From contig NC_079876.1 of assembly GCF_029227915.1 (NCBI RefSeq), forward strand, positions 33,215,828 to 33,279,827: 64,000 bases of DNA, given 5' to 3'. The position numbers and the translations under genes were made by a program. The notes under the pieces are model-generated. The model was not told the DNA's origin and did not search any database. It saw only the letters and a program-made list of their open reading frames with translations. The first letter of the stretch is position 1. Each line of letters begins with the position of its first letter. The stretch is from Hydractinia symbiolongicarpus. Lineage: Eukaryota; Cnidaria; Hydrozoa; Anthoathecata; Hydractiniidae. Shown here one piece after another: positions 10,851-23,600 of the stretch.

Positions 10851-11445
10851 TTTTAAATTATCTTTTCACCACTAAAACGCTTGAGACTTGTAGTTTTCAA
10901 AAATGTTTTCATTTTTGATGAGACGCTGAATAAAAGAAGTTTAATCGCCGGCAAACGAAAACCCGCCATTTCCCGTAAACCCCGGACTCGGCCCGCATAG
11001 TCAAAAGTATACAAAGAAAGTACCCAGGGAGTAAACTCATTTCCGAACGATTTTTTAAATTATTTTTTCACCACTAAAACGCATGAGACTTGTAGTTTTC
11101 AAAAATGTTTTCATTTTTGATGAGACGCTGAATAAAAGAAGTTTAATCGCGGGCAAACGAAAACCTGCGATTTCCAGTAAGACCCGGACTCGGCCCGTAT
11201 AGTCAAAAGTATACAAAGAAAGTACCCAGGATGTAAACTCATTTCCCGAACGATTTTTTAAATTATTATTTCACCACTAAAGCTCATGAGACTTGTAGTA
11301 TTTAAAAATATTTTCATTTTTGATGAGACGCTGAATAAAAGAAGTTTAATAGCCGGCAAACGAAAACCCACGATTTCCCGTAAATCCCGGACTCGGCCCG
11401 TATAGTCAAAAGTATACAAGGAAAGTACCCAGTGAGTAAACTCAT
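10850..11445 (+). repeat. Three-monomer block, tandem copy 1
   Basis: This is an X-Y-Z cassette. X has tttccaaaacg, cttttcacc and cgcttgag. Y has cgccatttcccgtaaacccc and cccgcatag. Z has gcgggc and the rare tttccagtaagacccgg at about 11170-11190. The rare aagaccc word recurs exactly 608 bp downstream (11179 and 11787), as do aggatgtaaac and gctcatgag, so this block and the next are a direct tandem duplication. Confidence 0.8.
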
Positions 11446-12053
11446 TTCCAAAACGATTTTTTAAATTATCTTTTCACCACTAAAACGCTTGAGACTTGTA
11501 GTTTTCAAAAATGTTTTCATTTTTGATGAGACGCTGAATAAAAGAAGTTTAATCGCCGGCAAACGAAAACCCGCCATTTCCCGTAAACCCCGGACTCGGC
11601 CCGCATAGTCAAAAGTATACAAAGAAAGTACCCAGGGAGTAAACTCATTTCCGAACGATTTTTTAAATTATTTTTTCACCACTAAAACGCATGAGACTTG
11701 TAGTTTTCAAAAATGTTTTCATTTTTGATGAGACGCTGAATAAAAGAAGTTTAATCGCGGGCAAACGAAAACCTGCGATTTCCAGTAAGACCCGGACTCG
11801 GCCCGTATAGTCAAAAGTATACAAAGAAAGTACCCAGGATGTAAACTCATTTCCCGAACGATTTTTTAAATTATTATTTCACCACTAAAGCTCATGAGAC
11901 TTGTAGTATTTAAAAATATTTTCATTTTTCATGAGACGCTGAATAAAAGAAGTTTAATAGCCGGCAAACGAAAACCCACGATTTCCCGTAAATCCCGGAC
12001 TCGGCCCGTATAGTCAAAAGTATACAAGGAAAGTACCCAGTGAGTAAACTCAT
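11446..12053 (+). repeat. Three-monomer block, tandem copy 2
   Basis: This is the second copy of the block at 10850-11445. One private change is ttttcatgagacg for ttttgatgagacg near 11927. The two copies are nearly identical, so the duplication looks recent compared with the surrounding 5-15 kb region. Confidence 0.8.
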
Positions 12054-15000
12054 TTCCCGAACGAATTTTTAAATTATTTTTTCACCACTAAAGCGCATGA
12101 GACTTGTAGTTTTAAGAAATGTTTTCATTTTTGATGAGACGCTTAATGAAAGTGGTTTATTCGCCGGCAAACGAAAACCCGCGATTTCCCGTAAATCCCG
12201 GGCTTGGCCCGTATAGTCTAATGTATACAAAGAAAGTACCCTGTGAGTAAACTCATTTCCAAAACGATTTTTTAAATTATCTTTTCACCACTAAAACGCT
12301 TGAGACTTGTAGTTTTCAAAAATGTTTTCATTTTTGATGAGACGCTGAATAAAAGAAGTTTAATCGCCGGCAAACGAAAACCTGCCATTTCCCGTAAACC
12401 CCGGACTCGGCCCGCATAGTCAAAAGTATACATAGAAAGTACCCAGGGAGTAAACTTATTTCCGAACGATTTTTTAAATTATTTTTTCACCACTAAAATG
12501 CATGAGACTTGTAGTTTTCAAAAATGTTTTCATTTTTGATGAGACGCTGAATAAAAGAAGTTTAATCGCGGGCAAACGAAAACCTGCGATTTCCAGTAAA
12601 TCCCGGACTCGGCCCGTATAGTCAAAAGTATACAAAGAAAGTACCCAGGGTGTAAACTCATTTCCCGAACGATTTTTTAAATTGCCATTTCAACACTAAA
12701 GCCCATGAGACTTGTAGTATTTAAAAATATTTTCATTTTTGATGAGACGCTGAATAAAAGAAGTTTAATCGCCGGCAAACGAAAACCCGCGACTTCCCGT
12801 AAATCCCGGACTCGGCCCGTATAGTCAAAAGTATACAAAGAAAGTACCCAGGGAGTAAACTCATTTCCCGAACGATTTTACAAATTATTTTTTCACCACT
12901 AAAACGCATGAGACTTGTAGTTTTCAAAAATGTTTTCATTTTTGATGAGACGCTGAATAAAAGAAGTTTAATTGCCGGCAAACGAAAACCTGCGATTAGC
13001 CGTAAATCCCGGACTAGGCCCGTATAGTCAAAAGTATACAAAGAAAGTACCCGGGGTGTAAACTCAATTCCCGAACGATTTTTTAAATTATTATTTCACC
13101 ACTAAAGCCCATGAGACTTGTAGTATTTAAAAATATTTTCATTTTTGATGAGACGCTGAATAAAAGAAGTTTAATCGCCGGCAAACGAAAACCCGCGACT
13201 TCCCGTAAATCCCGGACTCGGCCCGTATAGTCAAAAGTATACAAAGAAAGTACCCAGGGAGTAAACTCATTTCCCGAACAATTTTACAAATTATTTTTCC
13301 ACCACTAAAACGCATGAGACTTGTAGTTTTCAAAAATGTTTTCATTTTTGATGAGACGCTGAATAAAAGAAGTTTAAATGCTGGCAAACGAAAACCTGCG
13401 ATTAGCCGTAAATCCCGGACTTGGCCCGTATAGTCAAAAGTATACAAAGAAAGTACCCAGGATGTAAACTCATTTCCCGAACGATTTTTTAAATTATTAT
13501 TTCACCACTAAAGCCCATGAGACTTGTAGTATTTAAAAATATTTTCATTTTTGATGAGACGCTGAATAAAAGAAGTTTAGTCGCCTGCAAACGAAAACCC
13601 GCAATTTCCCGTAAATCCCGGACTCGGCCCGTATAGTCAAAAGTATACAAGGAAAGTACCCAGTGAGTACACTCATTTCCCGAACGAATTTTTATAATAT
13701 TTTTTCACCACTAAAACGCATGAGACTTGTAGTTTTCAGAAATGTTTTCATTTTTGATGAGACACTTAATGAAAGTGGTTTAATCGCCGGCAAACGAAAA
13801 CCCGCGATTTCCCGTAAATCCCGGGCTTGGCCCGTATAGTCTAATGTATACAAAGAAAGTACCCTGTGAGTAAACTCATTTCCAAAACGATTTTTTAAAT
13901 TATCTTTTCACCAATAAAACGCTTGAGACTTGTAGTTTTCAAAAATGTTTTCATTTTTGATAAGACGCTGAATAAAAGAAGTTTAATCGCCGGCAAACGA
14001 AAACCCGCCATTTCCCGTAAACCCCGGACTCGGCCCGCATAGTCAAAAGTATACAAAGAAAGTACCCAGGGTGTAAACTCATTTCCCGAACGATTTTTTA
14101 AATTATCATTTCAACACTAAAGCCCATGAGACTTGTAGTATTTAAAAATATTTTCATTTTTGATGAGACGCTAAATAAAAGAAGTTTAATCGCCGGCAAA
14201 CGAAAACCCGCGACTTCCCGTAAATCCCGGCCTCTGCCCGTATAGTCAAAAGTATACAAAGAAAGTACCCAGGGAGTAAACTCATTGCCCGAACGATTTT
14301 ACAAATTATTTTTTCACCACTAAAACGCATGAGACTTGTAGTTTTCAAAAATGTTTTCATTTTTGATGAGACGCTAAATAAAAGAAGTTTAATTGCCGGC
14401 AAACGAAAACCTGCGATTAGCCGTAAATCCCGGACTTGGCCCGTATAGTCAAAAGTATACAAAGAAAGTACCCGGGGTGTAAACTCAATTCCCGAACGAT
14501 TTTTTAAATTATTATTTCACCACTAAAGCCCATGAGACTTGTAGTATTTAAAAATATTTTCATTTTTGATGAGACGCTGAATAAAAGAAGTTTAATCGCC
14601 GGCAAACGAAAACCCGCGATTTCCCGTAAATCCCGGACTCGGCCCGTATAGTCAAAAGTATACAAAGAAAGTACCCAGGGAGTAAATTCATTTCCGAAGG
14701 ATTTTATAAATTATTTTTTCACCACTAAAACGCATGAGACTTGTAGTTTTCAAAAGTGTTTTCATTTTTGATGAGACGCTGCATAAAAGAAGTTTAATCG
14801 CCGGCAAACGAAAACCTGCGATTTCCCGTAAATCCCGGACTCGGCCCGTATAGTCAAAAGTATACAAAGAAAGCACCCAGGGAGTAAACTCATTTCCCAA
14901 ACGATTATTTAAATTATTATTTCACCACTAAAGCCGATGAGACTTGTAGTTTTTAAAAATGTTTTAATTTTTGATGAGACGCTGAATAAAAGAAGTTTAA

Positions 15001-15690
15001 TCGCCGGCAAACGAAAACCCGCGATTTCCCGTAAATCCCGGGCTTGGCCCGTATAGTCGAATATATACAAAGAAAGTACCCTGTGAGTAAACTCATTTCC
15101 AAAACGATTTTTTAAATTATCTTTTCACCACTAAAACGCTTGAGACTTGTAGTTTTCAAAAATGTTTTCATTTTTGATGAGACGCTGAATAAAAGAAGTT
15201 TAATCACCGGCAAACGAAAACCCGCCATTTCCCGTAAACCCCGGACTCGGCCCGCATAGTCAAAAGTATAAAAAGAAAGTACTCAGGGAGTAAACTCATT
15301 TCCGAACGATTTTTTAAATTATTTTTTCACCACTAAAACGCATGAGACTTGTAGTTTTCAAAAATGTTTTCATTTTTGATGAGACGCTGAATAAAAGAAG
15401 TTTAATCGCGGGCAAACAAAAACCTGCGATTTCCAGTAAATCCCGGACTCGGCCCGTATAGTCAAAAGTATACAAAGAAAGTACCCAGGATGTAAACTCA
15501 TTTCCCGAACGATTTTTTAAATTATTATTTCACCACTAAAGCCCATGAGACTTGTAGTATTTAAAAATATTTTCATTTTTGATGAGACGGTGAATAAAAG
15601 AAGTTTAATCGCCGGCAAACGAAAACCCGCGACTTCCCGTAAATCCCGGACTCGGCCCGTATAGTCAAAAGTATACAAAGGAAGTACCCA
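12054..15690 (+). repeat. Mixed monomers including X-Y-Z cassettes
   Basis: Only satellite monomers are present. X-Y-Z cassettes start near 12.2 and 15.0 kb. At 14.0 kb an X-Y pair is followed by a monomer that has the Z-like tail (gggtgtaaac, atcatttcaacac) without the gcgggc head, suggesting exchange within the monomer. The cgattttacaaatt plus gcgattagccg pair appears three times, near 12.73, 13.14 and 14.15 kb. There is no gene and no foreign insertion. Confidence 0.85.
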
Positions 15691-17220
15691 GGGAGTAAAC
15701 TCATTTCCCGAACGATTTTATAAATTATTTTTTCACCACTAAAACGCATGAGACTTGTAGTTTTCAAAAATGTTTTCATTTTTGATGAGACGCTGAATAA
15801 AAGAAGTTTAATTGCGGCAAACGAAAACCTGCGATTTCCTGTAAATCCCGGACTCGGCCCGTATAGTCAAAAGTATACAAAGAAAGTACCCGGGGTGTAA
15901 ACTCATTTCCCGAACGATTTTTTAAATTATTATTTCACCACTAAATCCCATGAGACTTGTAGTTTTCAAAAATGTTTTCATTTTTGATGAGACGCTTAAT
16001 GAAAGAGGTTTAATCATCGGCAAACGAAAACCCGCGATTTCCCGTAAATCCCGGGCTTGTCCCGTATAGTCGAATGTATACAAAGAAAGTACCCTGTGAG
16101 TAAACTCATTTCCCGAACGATTTTTTAATTTATTTTTTCACCACTAAAACGCATGAGACTTGTAGTTTTCAAAAATGTTTTCATTTTTGATGAGACGCTG
16201 AATAAAAGAAGTTTAATCGCTGGCAAACGAAAACCTGCGATTTTCCGTAAATCCCGGATTCGGCCCGTATAGTCAAAAGCATACAAAGATAGTACCCAGG
16301 AAGTAAACTCATTTCCCGAACGATTTTTTAATTTATTTTTTCACCACTAAAGCCCATGAGACTTGTAGTATTTAAAAATATTTTCATTTTTGATGAGACG
16401 CTGAATAAAAGAAGTTTAATCGCCGGCAAACGAAAACCCACGACTTCCCGTAAATCCCGGACTCGGCCCGTATAGTCAAAAGTATACAAAGAAAGTACCC
16501 AGGGAGTTAACTCATTTCCCGAACGATTTTACAAAATATATTTTCACCACTAAAACGCATGAGACTTGTAGTTTTCAAAAATGTTTTCATTTTTGATGAG
16601 ACGCTGAATAAAAGAAGTTTAATTGCCGGCAAACGAAAACCTGCGATTAGCCGTAAATCCCGGACTTGGCCCGTATAGTCAAAAGTATACATAGAAAGTA
16701 CCCAGGGAGTAAACTCATTTCCGAACGATTTTTTAAATTATTTTTTCACCACTAAAACGCATGAGACTTGTAGTTTTTAAAAATGTTTTCATTTTTGATG
16801 AGACGCTGAATAAAAGAAGTTTAATCGCGGGCAAACGAAAACCTGCGATTTCCAGTAAATCCCGGACTCGGCCCGTATAGTCAAAAGTATACAAAGAAAG
16901 TACCCAGGGTGTAAACTCATTTCCCGAACGATTTCTTAAATTATCATTTCAACACTAAAGCCCATGAGACTTGTAGTATTTAAAAATATTTTCATTTTTG
17001 ATGAGACGCTGAATAAAAGAAGTTTAATCGCCGGCAAACGAAAACCCGCGACTTCCCGTAAATCCCGGACTCGGCCCGTATAGTCAAAAGTATACAAAGA
17101 AAGTACCCAGGGAGTAAACTCATTTCCGAACGATTTTATAAATTATTTTTTCACCACTAAAACGCATGAAACTTGTAGTTTTCAAAAATGTTTTCATTTT
17201 TGATGAGACGCTGAATAAAA
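15690..17220 (+). repeat. ~7.5-monomer block repeated at +4,462 bp
   Basis: Markers are the deletion variant attgcggcaaac near 15812, cccgggcttgtcccg near 16050, gattttttaattt at 16119, gcatacaaagatag with aggaagtaaac near 16279, cagggagttaac near 16500, acaaaatatattttc near 16531 and cgcatgaaactt near 17163. The order is repeated from about 20.15 to 21.68 kb (for example gattttttaattt at 20581). After 17220/21682 the two copies diverge abruptly. Confidence 0.75.
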
Positions 17221-17339
17221 GAAGTTTAATTGCCGGCAAACGAAAACCTGCGATTTCCCGTAAATCCCGGACTCGGCCCGTATAGTCAAAAGTATACAAA
17301 GAAAGCACCCAGGGAGTAAACTCATTTCCCAAACGATTA

Positions 17340-18962
17340 TTTAAATTATTATTTCACCACTAAAGCCCATGAGACTTGTAGTTTTTATAAATGTTTTAAT
17401 TTTTGAGGAGACGCTGAATAAAAGAAGTTTAATCGCCGGCAAACGAAAACCCGCGATTTCCCGTAAATCCCGGGCTTGGCCCGTATAGTCGAATATATAC
17501 AAAGAAAGTACCCTGTGAGTAAACTCATTTCCAAAACAATTTTTTAAATTATTTTTTCACCACTAAAACGCATGAGACTTGTAGTTTTCAAAAATGTTTT
17601 CATTTTTGATGAGACGCTGAATAAAAAAAGTTTAATCGCGGGCAAACGAAAACCTGCGATTTCCAGTAAATCCCGGACTCGGCCCGTATAGTCAAAAGTA
17701 TACAAAGAAAGTACCCAGGATGTAAACTCATTTTCCGAACGATTTTTTAAATTATTATTTCACCACTAAAGCCCATGAGACTTGTAGTATTTAAAAATAT
17801 TTTCATTTTTGATGAGACGGTGAATAAAAGAAGTTTAATCGCCGGCAAACGAAAACCCGCGACTTCCCGTAAATCCCGGACTCGGCCCGTATAGTCAAAA
17901 GTATACAAAGAAAGTACCCAGGGAGTAAACTCATTTCCCGAACGATTTTATAAATTATTTTTTCACCACTAAAACGCATGAGACTTGTAGTTTTCAAAAA
18001 TGTTTTCATTTTTGATGAGACGCTGAATAAAAGAAGTTTAATTGCCGGCAAACAAAAACCTGCGATTTCCCGTAAATCCCGGACTCGGCCAGTATAGTCA
18101 AAAGTATACAAAGAAAGTACCCAGGGAGTAAACTCATTTCCCAAACGATTTTATAAATTATTTTTTCACCACTAAAACGCATGAGACTTGTAGTTTTCAA
18201 AAATGTTTTCATTTTTGATGAGACGCTGAATAAAAGAAGTTTAATTGCCGGCAAACGAAAACCTGCGATTTCCTGTAAATCCCGGACTCGGCCCGTATAG
18301 TCAAAAGTATACAAAGAAAGTACCCGGGGTGTAAACTTATTTCCCGAACGATTTTTTAAATTATTATTTCACCACTAAATCCCATGAGACTTGTAGTTTT
18401 CAAAAATGTTTTCATTTTTGATGACACGCTTAATAAAAGAGGTTTCATCGCCGGCAAACGAAATCCCGCGATTTCCCGTAAATCCCGGGCTTGGCCCGTA
18501 TAGTCGAATGTATACAAAGAAAGTACCCAGGGAGTAAACTCATTTCCCGAACGATTTTATAAATTATTTTTTCACCACTAAAACGCATGAGACTTGTAGT
18601 TTTCAAAAATGTTTTCATTTTTGATGAGACGCTGAATAAAAGAAGTTTAATTGCGGCAAACGAAAACCTGCGATTTCCTGTAAATCCCGGACTCGGCCCG
18701 TATAGTCAAAAGTATACAAAGAAAGTACCCGGGGTGTAAACTCATTTCCCGAACGATTTTTTAAATTATTATTTCACCACTAAATCCCATGAGACTTGTA
18801 GTTTTCAAAAATGTTTTCATTTTTGATGAGACGCTTAATGAAAGAGGTTTAATCGGCGGCAAACGAAAACCCGCGATTTCCCGTAAATCCCGGGCTTGTC
18901 CCGTATAGTCGAATGTATACAAAGAAAGTACCCTGTGAGTAAACTCATTTCCCGAACGATTT
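17340..18962 (+). repeat. Eight-monomer tandem duplication, copy 1 (1,623 bp)
   Basis: Markers include tttttgaggagacg (17401), tcgaatatatac, the aaaaaaagtttaatcgcggg tail near 17625, gagacggtgaat near 17814, ggccagtatag near 18087, gtgtaaacttattt near 18331, gacacgcttaat near 18423 and attgcggcaaac near 18651. All recur 1,623 bp downstream, and the second copy directly follows the first. I saw only a few differences (for example gtttttataa against gtttttaaaa, and gaaagtacc against gaatgtacc), so the duplication is recent. Confidence 0.85.
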
Positions 18963-20585
18963 TTTAAATTATTATTTCACCACTAAAGCCCATGAGACTT
19001 GTAGTTTTTAAAAATGTTTTAATTTTTGAGGAGACGCTGAATAAAAGAAGTTTAATCGCCGGCAAACGAAAACCCGCGATTTCCCGTAAATCCCGGGCTT
19101 GGCCCGTATAGTCGAATATATACAAAGAAAGTACCCTGTGAGTAAACTCATTTCCAAAACAATTTTTTAAATTATTTTTTCACCACTAAAACGCATGAGA
19201 CTTGTAGTTTTCAAAAATGTTTTCATTTTTGATGAGACGCTGAATAAAAAAAGTTTAATCGCGGGCAAACGAAAACCTGCGATTTCCAGTAAATCCCGGA
19301 CTCGGCCCGTATAGTCAAAAGTATACAAAGAATGTACCCAGGATGTAAACTCATTTTCCGAACGATTTTTTAAATTATTATTTCACCACTAAAGCCCATG
19401 AGACTTGTAGTATTTAAAAATATTTTCATTTTTGATGAGACGGTGAATAAAAGAAGTTTAATCGCCGGCAAACGAAAACCCGCGACTTCCCGTAAATCCC
19501 GGACTCGGCCCGTATAGTCAAAAGTATACAAAGAAAGTACCCAGGGAGTAAACTCATTTCCCGAACGATTTTATAAATTATTTTTTCACCACTAAAACGC
19601 ATGAGACTTGTAGTTTTCAAAAATGTTTTCATTTTTGATGAGACGCTGAATAAAAGAAGTTTAATTGCCGGCAAACAAAAACCTGCGATTTCCCGTAAAT
19701 CCCGGACTCGGCCAGTATAGTCAAAAGTATACAAAGAAAGTACCCAGGGAGTAAACTCATTTCCCAAACGATTTTATAAATTATTTTTTCACCACTAAAA
19801 CGCATGAGACTTGTAGTTTTCAAAAATGTTTTCATTTTTGATGAGACGCTGAATAAAAGAAGTTTAATTGCCGGCAAACGAAAACCTGCGATTTCCTGTA
19901 AATCCCGGACTCGGCCCGTATAGTCAAAAGTATACAAAGAAAGTACCCGGGGTGTAAACTTATTTCCCGAACGATTTTTTAAATTATTATTTCACCACTA
20001 AATCCCATGAGACTTGTAGTTTTCAAAAATGTTTTCATTTTTGATGACACGCTTAATAAAAGAGGTTTCATCGCCGGCAAACGAAATCCCGCGATTTCCC
20101 GTAAATCCCGGGCTTGGCCCGTATAGTCGAATGTATACAAAGAAAGTACCCAGGGAGTAAACTCATTTCCCGAACGATTTTATAAATTATTTTTTCACCA
20201 CTAAAACGCATGAGACTTGTAGTTTTCAAAAATGTTTTCATTTTTGATGAGACGCTGAATAAAAGAAGTTTAATTGCGGCAAACGAAAACCTGCGATTTC
20301 CTGTAAATCCCGGACTCGGCCCGTATAGTCAAAAGTATACAAAGAAAGTACCCGGGGTGTAAACTCATTTCCCGAACGATTTTTTAAATTATTATTTCAC
20401 CACTAAATCCCATGAGACTTGTAGTTTTCAAAAATGTTTTCATTTTTGATGAGACGCTTAATGAAAGAGGTTTAATCGGCGGCAAACGAAAACCCGCGAT
20501 TTCCCGTAAATCCCGGGCTTGTCCCGTATAGTCGAATGTATACAAAGAAAGTACCCTGTGAGTAAACTCATTTCCCGAACGATTT
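18963..20585 (+). repeat. Eight-monomer tandem duplication, copy 2 (1,623 bp)
   Basis: This is the direct tandem copy of 17340-18962 (tttttgag word at 19023 against 17400). The block ends where gattttttaattt at 20581 replaces the gattttttaaattatt seen at the equivalent point of copy 1. From there the sequence follows the 16.1-17.2 kb block instead, so this duplication sits inside a larger 4,462 bp repeat. Confidence 0.85.
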
Positions 20586-21682
20586 TTTAATTTATTTTTT
20601 CACCACTAAAACGCATGAGACTTGTAGTTTTCAAAAATGTTTTCATTTTTGATGAGACGCTGAATAAAAGAAGTTTAATCGCTGGCAAACGAAAACCTGC
20701 GATTTTCCGTAAATCCCGGATTCGGCCCGTATAGTCAAAAGCATACAAAGATAGTACCCAGGAAGTAAACTCATTTCCCGAACGATTTTTTAATTTATTT
20801 TTTCACCACTAAAGCCCATGAGACTTGTAGTATTTAAAAATATTTTCATTTTTGATGAGACGCTGAATAAAAGAAGTTTAATCGCCGGCAAACGAAAACC
20901 CGCGACTTCCCGTAAATCCCGGACTCGGCCCGTATAGTCAAAAGTATACAAAGAAAGTACCCAGGGAGTTAACTCATTTCCCGAACGATTTTACAAAATA
21001 TACTTTCACCACTAAAACGCATGAGACTTGTACTTTTCAAAAATGTTTTCATTTTTGATGAGATGCTGAATAAAAGAAGTTTAATTGCCGGCAAACGAAA
21101 ACCTGCGATTAGCCGTAAATCCCGGACTTGGCCCGTATAGTCAAAAGTATACATAGAAAGTACCCAGGGAGTAAACTCATTTCCGAACGATTTTTTAAAT
21201 TATTTTTTCACCACTAAAACGCATGAGACTTGTAGTTTTTAAAAATGTTTTCATTTTTGATGAGACGCTGAATAAAAGAAGTTTAATCGCGGGCAAACGA
21301 AAACCTGCGATTTCCAGTAAATGCCGGACTCGGCCCGTATAGTCAAAAGTATACAAAGAAAGTACCCAGGGTGTAAACTCATTTCCCGAACGATTTCTTA
21401 AATTATCATTTCAACACTACAGCCCATGAGACTTGTAGTATTTAAAAATATTTTCATTTTTGATGAGACGCTGAATAAAAGAAGTTTAATCGCCGGCAAA
21501 CGAAAACCCGCGACTTCCCGTAAATCCCGGACTCGGCCCGTATAGTCAAAAGTATACAAAGAAAGTAACCAGGGAGTAAACTCATTTCCGAACGATTTTA
21601 TAAATTATTTTTTCACCACTAAAACGCATGAAACTTGTAGTTTTCAAAAATGTTTTCATTTTTGATGAGACGCTGAATAAAA
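20586..21682 (+). repeat. Second copy of the 16.1-17.2 kb block
   Basis: Offset 4,462 bp. It repeats gcatacaaagatag with aggaagtaaac, cagggagttaac, acaaaatatactttc (one base changed from the first copy) and cgcatgaaactt. At about 21682 the sequence jumps from the equivalent of 17220 to the equivalent of 17626 (offset becomes 4,056 bp). That is a clean loss of two monomers relative to the first copy. Confidence 0.75.
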
Positions 21683-21854
21683 AAAGTTTAATCGCGGGCA
21701 AACGAAAACCTGCGATTTCCAGTAAATCCCGGACTCGGCCCGTATAGTCAAAAGTATACAAAGAAAGTACCCAGGATGTAAACTCATTTTCCGAACGATT
21801 TTTTAAATTATTATTTCACCACTAAAGCCCATGAGACTTGTAGTATTTAAAAAT

Positions 21855-23600
21855 ATTTTCATTTTTGATGAGACGGTGAATAAAAGAAGTTTAATCGCCG
21901 GCAAACGAAAACCCGCGACTTCCCGTAAATCCCGGACTCGGCCCGTATAGTCAAAAGTATACAAAGAAAGTACCCAGGGAGTAAACTCATTTCCCGAACG
22001 ATTTTATAAATTATTTTTTCACCACTAAAACGCATGAGACTTGTAGTTTTCAAAAATGTTTTCATTTTTGATGAGACGCTGAATAAAAGAAGTTTAATTG
22101 CCGGCAAACAAAAACCTGCGATTTCCCGTAAATCCCGGACTCGGCCCGTATAGTCAAAAGTATACAAAGAAAGTACCCAGGGAGTAAACTCATTTCCCGA
22201 ACGATTTTATAAATTATTTTTTCACCTCTAAAATGCATGAGACTTGTAGTTTTCAAAAATGTTTTCATTTTTGATGAGACGCTGAATAAAAGAAGTTTAA
22301 TTGCCGGCAAACGAAAACCTGCGATTTCCTGTAAATCCCGGACTCGGCCCGTATAGTCAAAAGTATACAAAGAAAGTACCCGGGGTGTAAACTCATTTCC
22401 CGAACGATTTTTTAAATTATTATTTCACCACTAAATCCCATGAGACTTGTAGTTTTCAAAAATGTTTTCATTTTTGATGACACGCTTAATAAAAGAGGTT
22501 TCATCGCCGGCAAACGAAATCCCGCGATTTCCCGTAAATCCCGGGCTTGGCCCGTATAGTCGAATGTATACAAAGAAAGTACCCAGGGAGTAAACTCATT
22601 TCCCGAACGATTTTTTAAATTTTTTTTTCACCACTAAAACGAATGAGACTTGTAGTTTTCAAAATTGTTTTCATTTTTGATGAGACGCTTAATGAAAGAG
22701 GTTTAATCGGCGGCAAACGAAAACCCGCGATTTCCCGTAAATCCCGGGCTTGGCCCGTATAGTCGAATGTATACAAAGAAAGTACCCTGTGAGTAAACTC
22801 ATTTCCCGAACGATTTTTTAATTTATTTTTTCACCACTAAAACGCATGAGACTAGTAGTTTTCAAAAATGTTTTCATTTTTCATGAGACGCTGAATAAAA
22901 GAAGTTTAATCGCCGGCAAACGAAAACCTGCGATTTTCCGTAAATCCCGGATTCGGCCCGTATAGTCAAAAGCATACAAAGATAGTACCCAGGGAGTAAA
23001 CTCATTTCCCGAACGATTTTTTAATTTATTTTTTCACCACTAAAGCCCATGAGACTTGTAGTATTTAAAAATATTTTCATTTTTGATGAGACGCTGAATA
23101 AAAGAAGTTTAATCGCCGGCAAACGAAAACCCGCGACTTCCCGTAAATCCCGGACTCGGCCCGTATAGTCAAAAGTATACATAGAAAGTACCCAGGGAGT
23201 AAACTCATTTCCGAACGATTTTTTAAATTATTTTTTCACCACTAAAACGCATGAGACTTGTAGTTTTCAAAAATGTTTTCATTTTTGATGAGACGCTGAA
23301 TAAAAGAAAATTAATTGCGGGCAAACGAAAAACTGCGATTTCCAGTAAATCCCGGACTCGGCCCGTATAGTCAAAAGTATACAAAGAAAGTACCCAGGGT
23401 GTAAACTCATTTCCCGAACGATTTTTTAAATTATCATTTCAACACTAAAGCCCATGAGACTTGTAGTATTTAAAAAAATTTTCATTTTTGATGAGACGCT
23501 GAATAAAAGAAGTTTAATCGCCGGCAAACGAAAACCCGCGACTTCCCGTAAATCCCGGACTCGGCCCGTATAGTCAAAAGTATACAAAGAAAGTACCCAG
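21855..23600 (+). repeat. ~8.6-monomer block repeated at +7,101 bp
   Basis: It begins with gagacggtgaat near 21871 and includes gacacgcttaat, aaattgttttc near 22663, the rare gactagtagtt (actag at 22851) and gtatttaaaaaaattttc near 23466. These recur at 28972-30570, for example actag at 29952, exactly 7,101 bp later. Upstream and downstream the copies diverge (cgattttacaaatt near 23623 against cgattttataaatt near 30724). Confidence 0.8.
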
